A stretch of DNA of 52,564 nucleotides from Rubritepida flocculans DSM 14296 (GTDB lineage: Bacteria > Pseudomonadota > Alphaproteobacteria > Acetobacterales > Acetobacteraceae): assembly GCF_000425365.1 (NCBI RefSeq), contig NZ_AUDH01000022.1, forward strand, positions 1-52,564, in the 5' to 3' direction. Positions 10,712 through 17,756 of this stretch are shown here, piece after piece; the first letter of the stretch is position 1; each line of letters begins with the position of its first letter. The notes below the pieces were generated by a model. The model saw only the letters and a list, made by a program, of their open reading frames with translations, had not been told where the DNA came from and ran no database searches. A program made the translations under genes and the position numbers.

Positions 10712-12208
10712 TCACGCCGGCTTCGCGCGCCCGGCCATCAGCCGGCCGAACATGGGCCAGAACAGCATCACGAGCCCCGCCGCCATGATCCCGCCCGAGA
10801 GCCAGTTCGAGAAGAAGATGGCGAGCGAGCCCTCGGAGAGCAGCAGCGCCTGGCGGAAGCTCTCCTCCGTCCGGTCGCCCAGCACCAGCGCCAGCACCAG
10901 CGGCGCGAGCGGATAGTCGAGCTTCTTCATCACATAGCCGATCACGCCGAAGACCAGCATCAGCACCACGTCGAACTCCGCCGAGTTCACCGTATAGGCG
11001 CCGATGGCGCAGACCATGAGGATGATGGCGGCGATGATGGCGAAGGGCACGCGCAGGATGGCCGCGAACCAGGGCACGGCCGCCAGCACGATGACGAGGC
11101 CCACCACATTGCCGAGATACATCGAGGCGATCAGCCCCCAGACGAAGTCCTTCTGCTCGACGAACAGCATGGGCCCCGGCTGCAGCCCCCACATGATGAG
11201 CCCCCCCAGCAGCACGGCCGCGGTGGGCGAGCCCGGCACGCCGAGCGAGAGCATGGGCAGCAGCGCCGAGGTGCCCGCCGCATGCGCCGCCGTCTCGGGC
11301 GCCACCACGCCCTCCACCCGGCCCGTGCCGAAGCTCGAGGGATCCTTCGACATGCGCCGCGCCACGCCATAGCTCATGAAGGAGGCGGGCGTGGCGCCGG
11401 CCGGCGTGATGCCCATCCAGCAGCCGATGAGGGAGCTGCGCAGGAACAGCCAGGCATGGCGCGGCAGCTCCGCCCAGGTGCGCAGCACCGTGCCGAGGGT
11501 GATGCGCGCGGACTGCCCCTTGAAGCGCAGCCCCTCCTCGATGGACTGGAAGATCTCGCTGAGGCCGAACAGGCCGATGACGACCACGAGGAAGTCGATC
11601 CCGCGCATGAGCTCGAGCGAGCCGAAGGTCATGCGCAGCTGGCCCGTCACGCCGTCCATGCCCACGCCGGCCAGCAGGAAGCCGAACATCATCGCCGCAA
11701 GCGCCTTCCAGGGCGAGCCGCGCGAGAGGCCGACGAAGCAGGCGAAGGAGAGGAACATCACCGCGAAGAACTCGGGCGGGCCGAACTTCAGCGCGAACTC
11801 CGCCACCAGCGGCGCGACGAAGGTGATCATCACCACGGCGATGAGCGCGCCGACGAAGGATGAGGTGAAGGCCGCCGTCAGCGCCTCGGCCGCGCGGCCC
11901 TGCTGCGCCATCGGGTAGCCGTCGAAGGTGGTGGCGACGCTCCACGGCTCGCCCGGGATGTTGAACAGGATGGAGGTGATCGCACCCCCGAACAGCGCGC
12001 CCCAGTAGATGCAGGAGAGCAGGATGATGGCGGAGACCGGCGGCAGCGCGAAGGTGAGCGGCAGCAGGATGGCGATGCCGTTGGCGCCGCCCAGCCCCGG
12101 CAGCACCCCGATGAGCACGCCGAGCACGATGCCCGCCACCATCAGCAGCAGGTTCTCCCACTGCAGCGCCACGGCGAAGCCCTGCATGAGGAGCGAGATT
12201 TCTTCCAT
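10712..12208 (-). CDS. tctA: Tripartite tricarboxylate transporter, large membrane subunit TctA
   Basis: A 498-residue multi-spanning protein (about 11-12 helices) that forms the transport channel of the TctABC secondary uptake system. Family marks are VLIGVLPGLGGANGIAILLPLTF near the N-terminus, FNIPGEPWSVATTFDGYPMA, and the second-half repeat LSLGVPGSPTAAVLLGG. The two Pro-Gly-rich repeats reflect the internal duplication of the family. ATG 12208 is preferred; the upstream GTG at 12217 overlaps the GAGG needed as a ribosome-binding site. It is the last gene of tctC-tctB-tctA, with a 138-nt gap from tctB. Confidence 0.93.
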   Translation of the reverse strand: MEEISLLMQGFAVALQWENLLLMVAGIVLGVLIGVLPGLGGANGIAILLPLTFALPPVSAIILLSCIYWGALFGGAITSILFNIPGEPWSVATTFDGYPMAQQGRAAEALTAAFTSSFVGALIAVVMITFVAPLVAEFALKFGPPEFFAVMFLSFACFVGLSRGSPWKALAAMMFGFLLAGVGMDGVTGQLRMTFGSLELMRGIDFLVVVIGLFGLSEIFQSIEEGLRFKGQSARITLGTVLRTWAELPRHAWLFLRSSLIGCWMGITPAGATPASFMSYGVARRMSKDPSSFGTGRVEGVVAPETAAHAAGTSALLPMLSLGVPGSPTAAVLLGGLIMWGLQPGPMLFVEQKDFVWGLIASMYLGNVVGLVIVLAAVPWFAAILRVPFAIIAAIILMVCAIGAYTVNSAEFDVVLMLVFGVIGYVMKKLDYPLAPLVLALVLGDRTEESFRQALLLSEGSLAIFFSNWLSGGIMAAGLVMLFWPMFGRLMAGRAKPA

Positions 12209-12346
12209 TCGGGACACCCTCGGCGCCCCACCCGGGCGCGCACATGGAAAGCGAGCGGGCCGGCCCGGCCGGACGCCGACGGAAACCCGACGCGGCTTCG
12301 CCGCGGCGGGGGCAGGACCTGTGAGGAAGGCAGCCTCGACGGGGAT

Positions 12347-12889
12347 TCAGTATCCCAGCCAGGTCTCGACCGGCCCTTTGGGCAGCGCCACCAGGAACCA
12401 GATCTCGAACACCGCGAAGGCCACCAGCGCGGCGGCCGCGCCCGCGGGCAGGGAACTCGCCCAGCGGAAGCCCCCGAAGCGGATCATGAAGAAGGCGACC
12501 AGCACCGCCGAGGAGAGGTAGATCCCCGCGAAGGGAATGACCGCGACGAACACCGCCGTCGGCACGAAGACCTGCGCGACCAGGCCAAGCTGCCCCCAGC
12601 TCGCGAACAGGGGCGCGCCGCCGCCCGCCGCGCGCCGGCCCGCGCGCAGCGCGGCCACGAGGTTGCCGAGGCTCGCCCCCACCAGGATCAGCCCGAGCCA
12701 GAAGGGGAAATAGCCTGATTGCGGCCCATCCGCCCCCCAGCCCGCGCCGATGCGCAGCGCATCCTGGATGGCGACGCCGCCCACCGCCATCAGCAGCACG
12801 GCGGTGGCGATCTCCATGCCCTTGAGGGTGGGGCCGCGCTCGGGGGCGGCGGTGTCGAGCAGCGCGGCGTCGCGGGTGGTGATGCTCAT
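12347..12889 (-). CDS. tctB: Tripartite tricarboxylate transporter, small membrane subunit TctB
   Basis: A 180-residue protein with four predicted membrane helices (about residues 25-45, 60-80, 105-135 and 150-172) and the TctB (DUF1468) pattern: a first helix followed by Asp-x-x-x-x, then GPQSGYFPFWLGLILVGAS, which is the typical Gly-x-Gly-x-x-Pro segment of the family. It starts 4 nt after the tctC stop, which implies translational coupling. It acts with TctA in the inner membrane as the companion of the channel. Confidence 0.9.
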   Translation of the reverse strand: MSITTRDAALLDTAAPERGPTLKGMEIATAVLLMAVGGVAIQDALRIGAGWGADGPQSGYFPFWLGLILVGASLGNLVAALRAGRRAAGGGAPLFASWGQLGLVAQVFVPTAVFVAVIPFAGIYLSSAVLVAFFMIRFGGFRWASSLPAGAAAALVAFAVFEIWFLVALPKGPVETWLGY

Positions 12890-12893
12890 GGGC

Positions 12894-13889
12894 TCAGCCT
12901 CCCGCGCCGATGAAGCCCGCTTCCTGCATGAGGGTGCGGTGGCGCGCCTCCTCGCGCGCCAGCCACTCGCGGAAGGGCTCGCCCGTCAGGCTCGTGGTGT
13001 TGAAGGCGCCCTGCAGCATCAGGTCGCGCCATTCGGGGGTCTGGCTCACGCGGTTCAGCAGCTCCACCCAGTACTGCACCTGGGCGGGGGTGATGCCGGG
13101 CGCGCCGAAGATGCCGCGCAGCATCAGGTATTCCACGTCGAGCCCCGCCTCGCGGCAGGTCGGGATGTCCTGCCAGCCCATGGTCTCGGTGATGCGGCCC
13201 TCGCCGGGCAGGCGGCGGCTGTCGAAGACGCACAAGGGCCGCAGCGTGCCGGCGCGCCAGTGGGTCACGGCCTCGATGGGGTTGTTCACCGTGGCGTCGA
13301 TGTGCCGGCCGACAAGCTGCGTGGCCACCTCGCCGCCGCCGCGGAAGGGGACGTAGGTGAAGCTGGCGCCGGTGGCGCGCTGGATCGCCACCGTGATGAT
13401 CTGGTCCTCCTGGCGGGAGCCGGTGCCGCCCATGCGCAGCCGCCCGGCCTTGGCGGCCTCGACGAACTCGGCCAGCGTATTCCAGGGGGAGGCGGCGTTC
13501 ACCCAGAGCACGAACTCGTCCAGCGCCATCATCTTGATGGGCGTGAGGTCGCGCCAGGAGAAGGGAACGCCGGTGGAGAGCGGCGTGGTGAAGAGGTTGG
13601 AGAGGCTGATGATCAGCACATGCGGGTTGCCGCGGGCGTTCTTCGCCTCGAGGAACCCCTCCGCCCCCGCGCCGCCGGCCTTGTTCACCACCATCATGGG
13701 CTGGCGCATCAGGTTGTGGCGGGAGACGATGCCCTGGATCACGCGCGCCATCTGGTCCGCGCCGCCGCCCGTCCCGGCGGGGACGATGAACTGGACGGGG
13801 CGCTGGGGTTCCCAGCCGCGCTGGGCCTGTGCCGCGCCGCTGGCGAGAAGCCCGGCGCCGAGGGCGGGGAGAGAACGACGATGCAGCAT
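12894..13889 (-). CDS. tctC: Tripartite tricarboxylate transporter receptor TctC (Bug family)
   Basis: A 331-residue periplasmic binding protein and first gene of tctCBA. The signal peptide ends at AQA; the mature part begins with the Bug strand RPVQFIVPAGTGGGADQMAR, and VVNKAGGAGAEGF is the ligand-closing loop. Later segments (TGSRQEDQIITVAIQRATG, TYVPFRGGGEVATQLVGRH) fit the subfamily linked to a cognate tctBA rather than the orphan receptors. It delivers a carboxylate ligand, not identified here, to TctAB. The intergenic region towards the divergent ligase at 14093 (about 200 bp, with a locally AT-richer stretch at 13910-14020) should hold the promoters of both genes. Confidence 0.9.
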   Translation of the reverse strand: MLHRRSLPALGAGLLASGAAQAQRGWEPQRPVQFIVPAGTGGGADQMARVIQGIVSRHNLMRQPMMVVNKAGGAGAEGFLEAKNARGNPHVLIISLSNLFTTPLSTGVPFSWRDLTPIKMMALDEFVLWVNAASPWNTLAEFVEAAKAGRLRMGGTGSRQEDQIITVAIQRATGASFTYVPFRGGGEVATQLVGRHIDATVNNPIEAVTHWRAGTLRPLCVFDSRRLPGEGRITETMGWQDIPTCREAGLDVEYLMLRGIFGAPGITPAQVQYWVELLNRVSQTPEWRDLMLQGAFNTTSLTGEPFREWLAREEARHRTLMQEAGFIGAGG

Positions 13890-14092
13890 GACGGCACGCC
13901 TCCGGTTCTGCGGGATTGAAAATGCCGTAAATCGCCGGGGGAGGGAGGGGCGCGGCGCTGCAAAGGCGTCAAAGCGATGTGAAGCGATGAAAACCTTGCA
14001 AATCCAACGACTTTGTGGGTCTCGCCCCGCTTCACCGCACCGGCGAAGCGCCGCATAAGGCGAGGCGCCAACCCCGGGGGGCTTTCACAAGC

Positions 14093-15607
14093 ATGACAGC
14101 GGTCAACACCCTTTCCGAACTCCTCGCCCGCGGCGCCGCCGATGCGCCCGCGATCCGCGCGCCCGGCCGGCCCATGCTGACCCATGGCGGGCTGCGCGCC
14201 CTCGCCCGGCGCACGGTGGAGGGGCTGAACGGCATCGGCATCGGGCGCGGGGACCGCGTGGCCATCGTGCTGCCCAACGGGCCGGAGATGGCGGCGGCCT
14301 TCCTCTGCATCGCCGCCGGCGCCTCCACCGCGCCGCTCAATCCGGCCTACAAGGAGGAGGAGTTCGCCTTCTACCTCGAGGATCTGCGCGCCCGCGCGCT
14401 GGTGGCGCAGCAGGGGGTGGAGACGCCGGCGCGCGCCGTGGCCGCGCGGCTCGGCATCCCGGTGCTGGAGCTGCTGCCCGGCGAGCCGGCGGGCGCCTTC
14501 ACGCTGCAGGGCGGCGCCCCCGCCCGCGCGCCCAACCCGGGCTTCGCCCTGGCGGAGGACGAGGCGCTGGTGCTGCACACCTCGGGCACCACGGCGCGGC
14601 CCAAGATCGTGCCGCTCAGCCAGCGCAACATCACCGCCTCGGCCGCGCATATCGGCGCGACGCTGGAGCTCTCGCCCTCCGACGCCTGCCTCAACATCAT
14701 GCCCCTCTTCCACATCCACGGGCTGATCGCGGCGGTGCTCTCGAGCATCGCGGCGGGCGGCGCGGTGATCTGCACGCCCGGCTTCGACGCGCTGCGCTTC
14801 TTCCGGCTGCTCGATGAGGAGCGGCCCAGCTGGTACACGGCCGTGCCCACCATGCACCAGGCCATCCTGGCGCGGGCCGAGCGCAACCAGGACGTGATCC
14901 AGCGCGCGCGGCTCCGCCTCATCCGCTCCTCCTCCGCCTCGCTGCCGGGGCCGGTGATGCAGGCCATGGAGGCGACCTTCGGCTGCCCGCTCGTCGAGAG
15001 CTACGGCATGACGGAGGCCGCGCACCAGATGGCCTCCAACCCGCTGCGCGGGGCGCGCAAGCCGGGCTCGGTGGGGCTGCCCGCGGGCCCCGAGATCGCC
15101 ATCATGGACGAGGAGGGCACGCTCTTGCCGCGCGGCGCGGTGGGCGAGGTGGTGATCCGCGGCCCGAACGTGACCGCCGGCTACGAGAACAACCCCGAGG
15201 CCAACGCCAAGGCCTTCACCCATGGCTGGTTCCGCACCGGGGACCAGGGCATGCTGGACGCCGACGGCTACCTGGTGCTGACCGGGCGGCTCAAGGAGCT
15301 GATCAACCGCGGTGGCGAGAAGGTGAGCCCGCTCGAGGTGGATGGCGTGCTCAGCGCCCATCCGGCCGTGGCGCAGGCGCTCACCTTCGCCATCCCGCAC
15401 GCGAAGCTGGGCGAGGAGGTGGGCGCGGCCGTGGTGCTGAAGGAAGGCGCGGAGCTGACCGAGCGCGAGCTGCGCGACTTCGCGGCGCGCCACCTCGCGG
15501 ATTTCAAGGTGCCGCGCAAGGTGGTGTTCCTGCCGGAAATCCCGAAGGGAGCGACGGGCAAGCTGATGCGCATCGGGCTCGCCGAGAAGCTGGGGATCAG
15601 TCTGTAA
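14093..15607 (+). CDS. AMP-dependent acyl-CoA ligase, oxalate-CoA-ligase-like (Pcs60/AAE3 type)
   Basis: A 504-residue ANL-superfamily ligase. The adenylate loop LHTSGTTARPKIVPLSQRN, MPLFHIHGLIAAVLSS, TAVPTMHQAIL, SYGMTEAAHQMASNP, GPNVTAGYENNPEANAKAF and KELINRGGEKVSPLEVD follow, in order and almost word for word, the pattern I know from oxalate-CoA ligases of yeast and plants and their bacterial relatives. The C-terminal GATGKLMR carries the catalytic Lys. The reaction would be carboxylate + ATP + CoA to acyl-CoA + AMP + PPi; oxalate is a good guess but not certain. The start is ATG 14093. The stop is 1 nt before the next gene (GTG 15609), so these plus-strand genes form an operon. No oxc or frc gene is adjacent, though a CaiB-family CoA transferase lies at 42683. 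Confidence 0.85.
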   Translation: MTAVNTLSELLARGAADAPAIRAPGRPMLTHGGLRALARRTVEGLNGIGIGRGDRVAIVLPNGPEMAAAFLCIAAGASTAPLNPAYKEEEFAFYLEDLRARALVAQQGVETPARAVAARLGIPVLELLPGEPAGAFTLQGGAPARAPNPGFALAEDEALVLHTSGTTARPKIVPLSQRNITASAAHIGATLELSPSDACLNIMPLFHIHGLIAAVLSSIAAGGAVICTPGFDALRFFRLLDEERPSWYTAVPTMHQAILARAERNQDVIQRARLRLIRSSSASLPGPVMQAMEATFGCPLVESYGMTEAAHQMASNPLRGARKPGSVGLPAGPEIAIMDEEGTLLPRGAVGEVVIRGPNVTAGYENNPEANAKAFTHGWFRTGDQGMLDADGYLVLTGRLKELINRGGEKVSPLEVDGVLSAHPAVAQALTFAIPHAKLGEEVGAAVVLKEGAELTERELRDFAARHLADFKVPRKVVFLPEIPKGATGKLMRIGLAEKLGISL

Positions 15608-15608
15608 C

Positions 15609-16478
15609 GTGCAACTGAGCGACTTGATCTTCCTGGGTATACTCTGCTGTTCCGTTGTCGCCGCATTACTTTTTCACCATGTCTTTCGGGTTATTCAAAG
15701 GCGGCGAATCAGACGAAAGATCGCGATTCTTGAAGGCAATATATCCAAGAAAGAAACAGAAATTCTGCTTTTAAAGACCGAATTACAGGCTTCACTTGGG
15801 CGTTGGAATGCTGCATTCGGGAGATTTTGTTCCGTTGATGTCGAAACAACGGGCATTAAGCGCGCGAGTTCGAAGATCATTCAAATTGGTCTTTGTTTAT
15901 TCGATGGGGGAGAAATCAATGGAAAACGGATCTGGTGGATCGATCCAGGAGTGCGGATCCCGCCGTCTGCAACAAAAGTAAATAACATAAAGGATTCAGA
16001 CGTTCGTGGAAAGGGGTCATTCAGTCAGCATTCGGAAAATATTAAGCGTCTTTTGACAAGATATCCGTTGGTTGGCCACAACTTGTATTTTGACATATCG
16101 ATGATAATCTCTGAATTCAAAAGAATAGGCCAACATATAGAGGTTCGACCACTTTACTGTACCATGAGGGACGTGTGGTATGATGAGGCGATAGAGCCGC
16201 CGGCGCCAAGGGATCAGCCTCGACAAAGAGAAATGCCTCGTTGGCAAAAGCTAGGACATTTGGCGGAATCTCTGGGCGTCTTGCCGCACGGGCCGCTTCA
16301 CGACGCGTTCGTTGACGCGCGTCTCGCGGGGGAGTGCTTCATAGCGCGCGCTCGCCAGGAAGTCGGGCGGAGCGAAGCAGCCTTGCAGCGAGCTGAGGCT
16401 GAGCTGGTCCGTCTCCGCGCCGAACTCGACGCCGCCCGGGCTGAGCTCAATACACGGAGGAGGAAAGTCTGGTCATGA
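15609..16478 (+). CDS. Membrane-anchored DEDDh 3'-5' exonuclease-like protein (AT-rich gene)
   Basis: A 289-residue protein. Residues 5-25 are a single hydrophobic helix followed by an Arg cluster (QRRRIRRK), then a short coiled coil (about 35-65). Residues 72-245 form an exonuclease of the RNase T/DnaQ type with all five DEDDh residues: Asp77 and Glu79 (SVDVETTG), Asp162 (GHNLYFD), His231 and Asp236 (LHDAFVDAR). The last 45 residues are a highly charged coiled coil. The N-terminal anchor would place the nuclease on the cytoplasmic face of the membrane. The gene is strikingly AT-rich (about 42% GC at 16021-16080 and 30% at 16081-16140) against 70% or more around it, but turns GC-rich again after about 16290. 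It fits tightly between its neighbours (1-nt gap before, 4-nt overlap after). The substrate is unknown. Confidence 0.8.
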   Translation: MQLSDLIFLGILCCSVVAALLFHHVFRVIQRRRIRRKIAILEGNISKKETEILLLKTELQASLGRWNAAFGRFCSVDVETTGIKRASSKIIQIGLCLFDGGEINGKRIWWIDPGVRIPPSATKVNNIKDSDVRGKGSFSQHSENIKRLLTRYPLVGHNLYFDISMIISEFKRIGQHIEVRPLYCTMRDVWYDEAIEPPAPRDQPRQREMPRWQKLGHLAESLGVLPHGPLHDAFVDARLAGECFIARARQEVGRSEAALQRAEAELVRLRAELDAARAELNTRRRKVWS

Positions 16479-17452
16479 GACTCTGCGTCTTCGGGGCCGG
16501 CGCCATCGGCGGGCTGATGGCGGCGAAGCTCGCGGCCGCCGAGGCGGCCGAGGTCACCATCATCGCCCGCGGCCCGCACCTCGCCGCCATGCAGGCGCAT
16601 GGCCTCAAGCTGCGGAGCGAGGGGACGGAGACCGTGGTGCGCCCGCGCTGCGTCGCCACCCCCGAGGAGGCGGGGCCGCAGGATGCGGTGATCGTCACCC
16701 TCAAGGCGGTGGGGCTGCCCGGCGCCGCGCCGCAGATCGCGAAGCTGCTCGGGCCCGAGACCGCGATCGTCTCGGCCGTGAACGGCATCCCCTGGTGGTA
16801 CTTCCACCGCATCGGCGGCGCGCATGAGGGCCGGCGCGTGGAGAGCGTGGACCCGGGCGGCGTCGTCTCCGCCCATCTGCCGCCCGAGCGCGCCATCGGC
16901 TGCATCGTCTATCCCGCGGCCGAGGTGCCCGAGCCCGGGGTGATCGAGCACTCCTACGGCGACCGCTTCACGCTGGGCGAGCCTTCGGGCGAGCGCACGC
17001 CGCGCGTCGAGGCGCTCTCCAAGGCGCTGATGGCCGCGGGCTTCAAGGCGCCGGTGCGGCCGAGAATCCGCGACGAGATCTGGGTGAAGCTCTGGGGCAA
17101 CCTGGCCTTCAACCCGATCAGCGCGCTGACGCTGAACACGCTCGACCAGCTCACCGGCGATCCGGGCCAGCGCGAGGTGGCGCGGAACATGATGCTGGAG
17201 GCGCAGGCGATCGCGGAGAGCCTCGGCGTGCGTTTCGCCATCGACGTGGACAAGCGCATCGCGGGTGCGGCCGAGGTGGGGGCGCACCGCACCTCCATGC
17301 TGCAGGACCTGGAGCGCGGGCGGCCCATGGAGATCGAGGCGCTGCTCGGCGTGGTGGTGGAGTTCGCGGAGCTGACGGGCCTGCCCGCCCCCACCTGCCG
17401 CACCGTGCTCGCTCTGCTGCGGGCCCGGGCGCGGGCGGCGGGGCTGCTGTAG
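16475..17452 (+). CDS. Ketopantoate reductase family protein (PanE/ApbA)
   Basis: A 325-residue NADP-dependent reductase. The N-terminal Rossmann motif is VFGAGAIGG, followed by LKAVGLPGAA and SAVNGIPWWYFH, which is the NG-x-P substrate loop. The C-terminal helical domain has KLWGNLAFNPISALTLNT, containing the conserved Asn/Ser for ketopantoate binding, and ends with the MEIEALLG helix. PanE converts 2-dehydropantoate to pantoate in pantothenate (CoA) synthesis, but many paralogues act on other 2-oxo acids, so the substrate is uncertain. The ATG overlaps the exonuclease stop (ATGA), and AGGAGGA lies upstream. The context with a CoA ligase is suggestive only. Confidence 0.85.
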   Translation: MRLCVFGAGAIGGLMAAKLAAAEAAEVTIIARGPHLAAMQAHGLKLRSEGTETVVRPRCVATPEEAGPQDAVIVTLKAVGLPGAAPQIAKLLGPETAIVSAVNGIPWWYFHRIGGAHEGRRVESVDPGGVVSAHLPPERAIGCIVYPAAEVPEPGVIEHSYGDRFTLGEPSGERTPRVEALSKALMAAGFKAPVRPRIRDEIWVKLWGNLAFNPISALTLNTLDQLTGDPGQREVARNMMLEAQAIAESLGVRFAIDVDKRIAGAAEVGAHRTSMLQDLERGRPMEIEALLGVVVEFAELTGLPAPTCRTVLALLRARARAAGLL

Positions 17453-17474
17453 CGGGCGCGCGCCGCCGCCCGTA

Positions 17475-17756
17475 TCATGCCAGCGGCCGCTGATTTCGAA
17501 TCCTGAGGAGGCGGCGCGGCCGCTGGTATGGCCCTGTTTAGGCGCGCAGCCGCCACGCCTGGTCCCATCGAAGCAAAGCTTCGATGGGTGCCTGCCAACC
17601 CTGCGCGCGATACGGGCAGCATGCCCTGCCGACCGTATCAGTTACCCACCGGCGGTCCCCACCCGCCGTGGATGAAACTGTGGCACTATGGTTTGGGTGG
17701 TGGCGAGGTCGGCATGCCGATGGTGCGCCAGAGCCCGCGTGTCAGTTTCTGTCTAG
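17475..17756 (+). repeat. Structured intergenic repeat, copy 1 (about 282 bp)
   Basis: This copy matches 28177-28421 over its whole length. Parts in order: a 55-bp unit (17476-17530) bounded by inverted repeats close to CATACCAGCGGCCGC and GCGGCCGCTGGTATG; a spacer with GCGCGCAGCCGCCAC; an extra 25-nt hairpin (17564-17588, 11-bp perfect stem, AAA loop) absent from copy 2; a decayed palindrome (17609-17639); then about 117 bp nearly identical to copy 2 with a 12-bp palindrome TCGGCATGCCGA. It ends AGTTTCTGTCTAG, the same 13 bp that end the IS110 transposase at 299. The terminal CTAG gives the stop codon of the minus-strand gene at 17753. No coding potential is supported. Confidence 0.85.
17564..17588. 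repeat. Perfect 11-bp hairpin inserted in repeat copy 1
   Basis: CCCATCGAAGC (17564-17574), loop AAA, GCTTCGATGGG (17578-17588). The corresponding place in copy 2 lacks it, so it was gained here or lost there. There is no T-run on either side, so it is unlikely to be an intrinsic terminator. Confidence 0.8.

Noticed and set aside
10670-10712. GC hairpin (GCCGGCCG / CGGCCGGC) after tctA as a terminator
   Set aside because: The stem is good but there is no T-run on the minus-strand side, so intrinsic termination is not supported.
9942-12245. Long continuous minus-strand frame joining the DUF3237 gene to the tctA region
   Set aside because: Only its last 157 codons look like a protein. The part across tctA is a frame shadow, and DUF3237 has its own start and ribosome-binding site at 10415.
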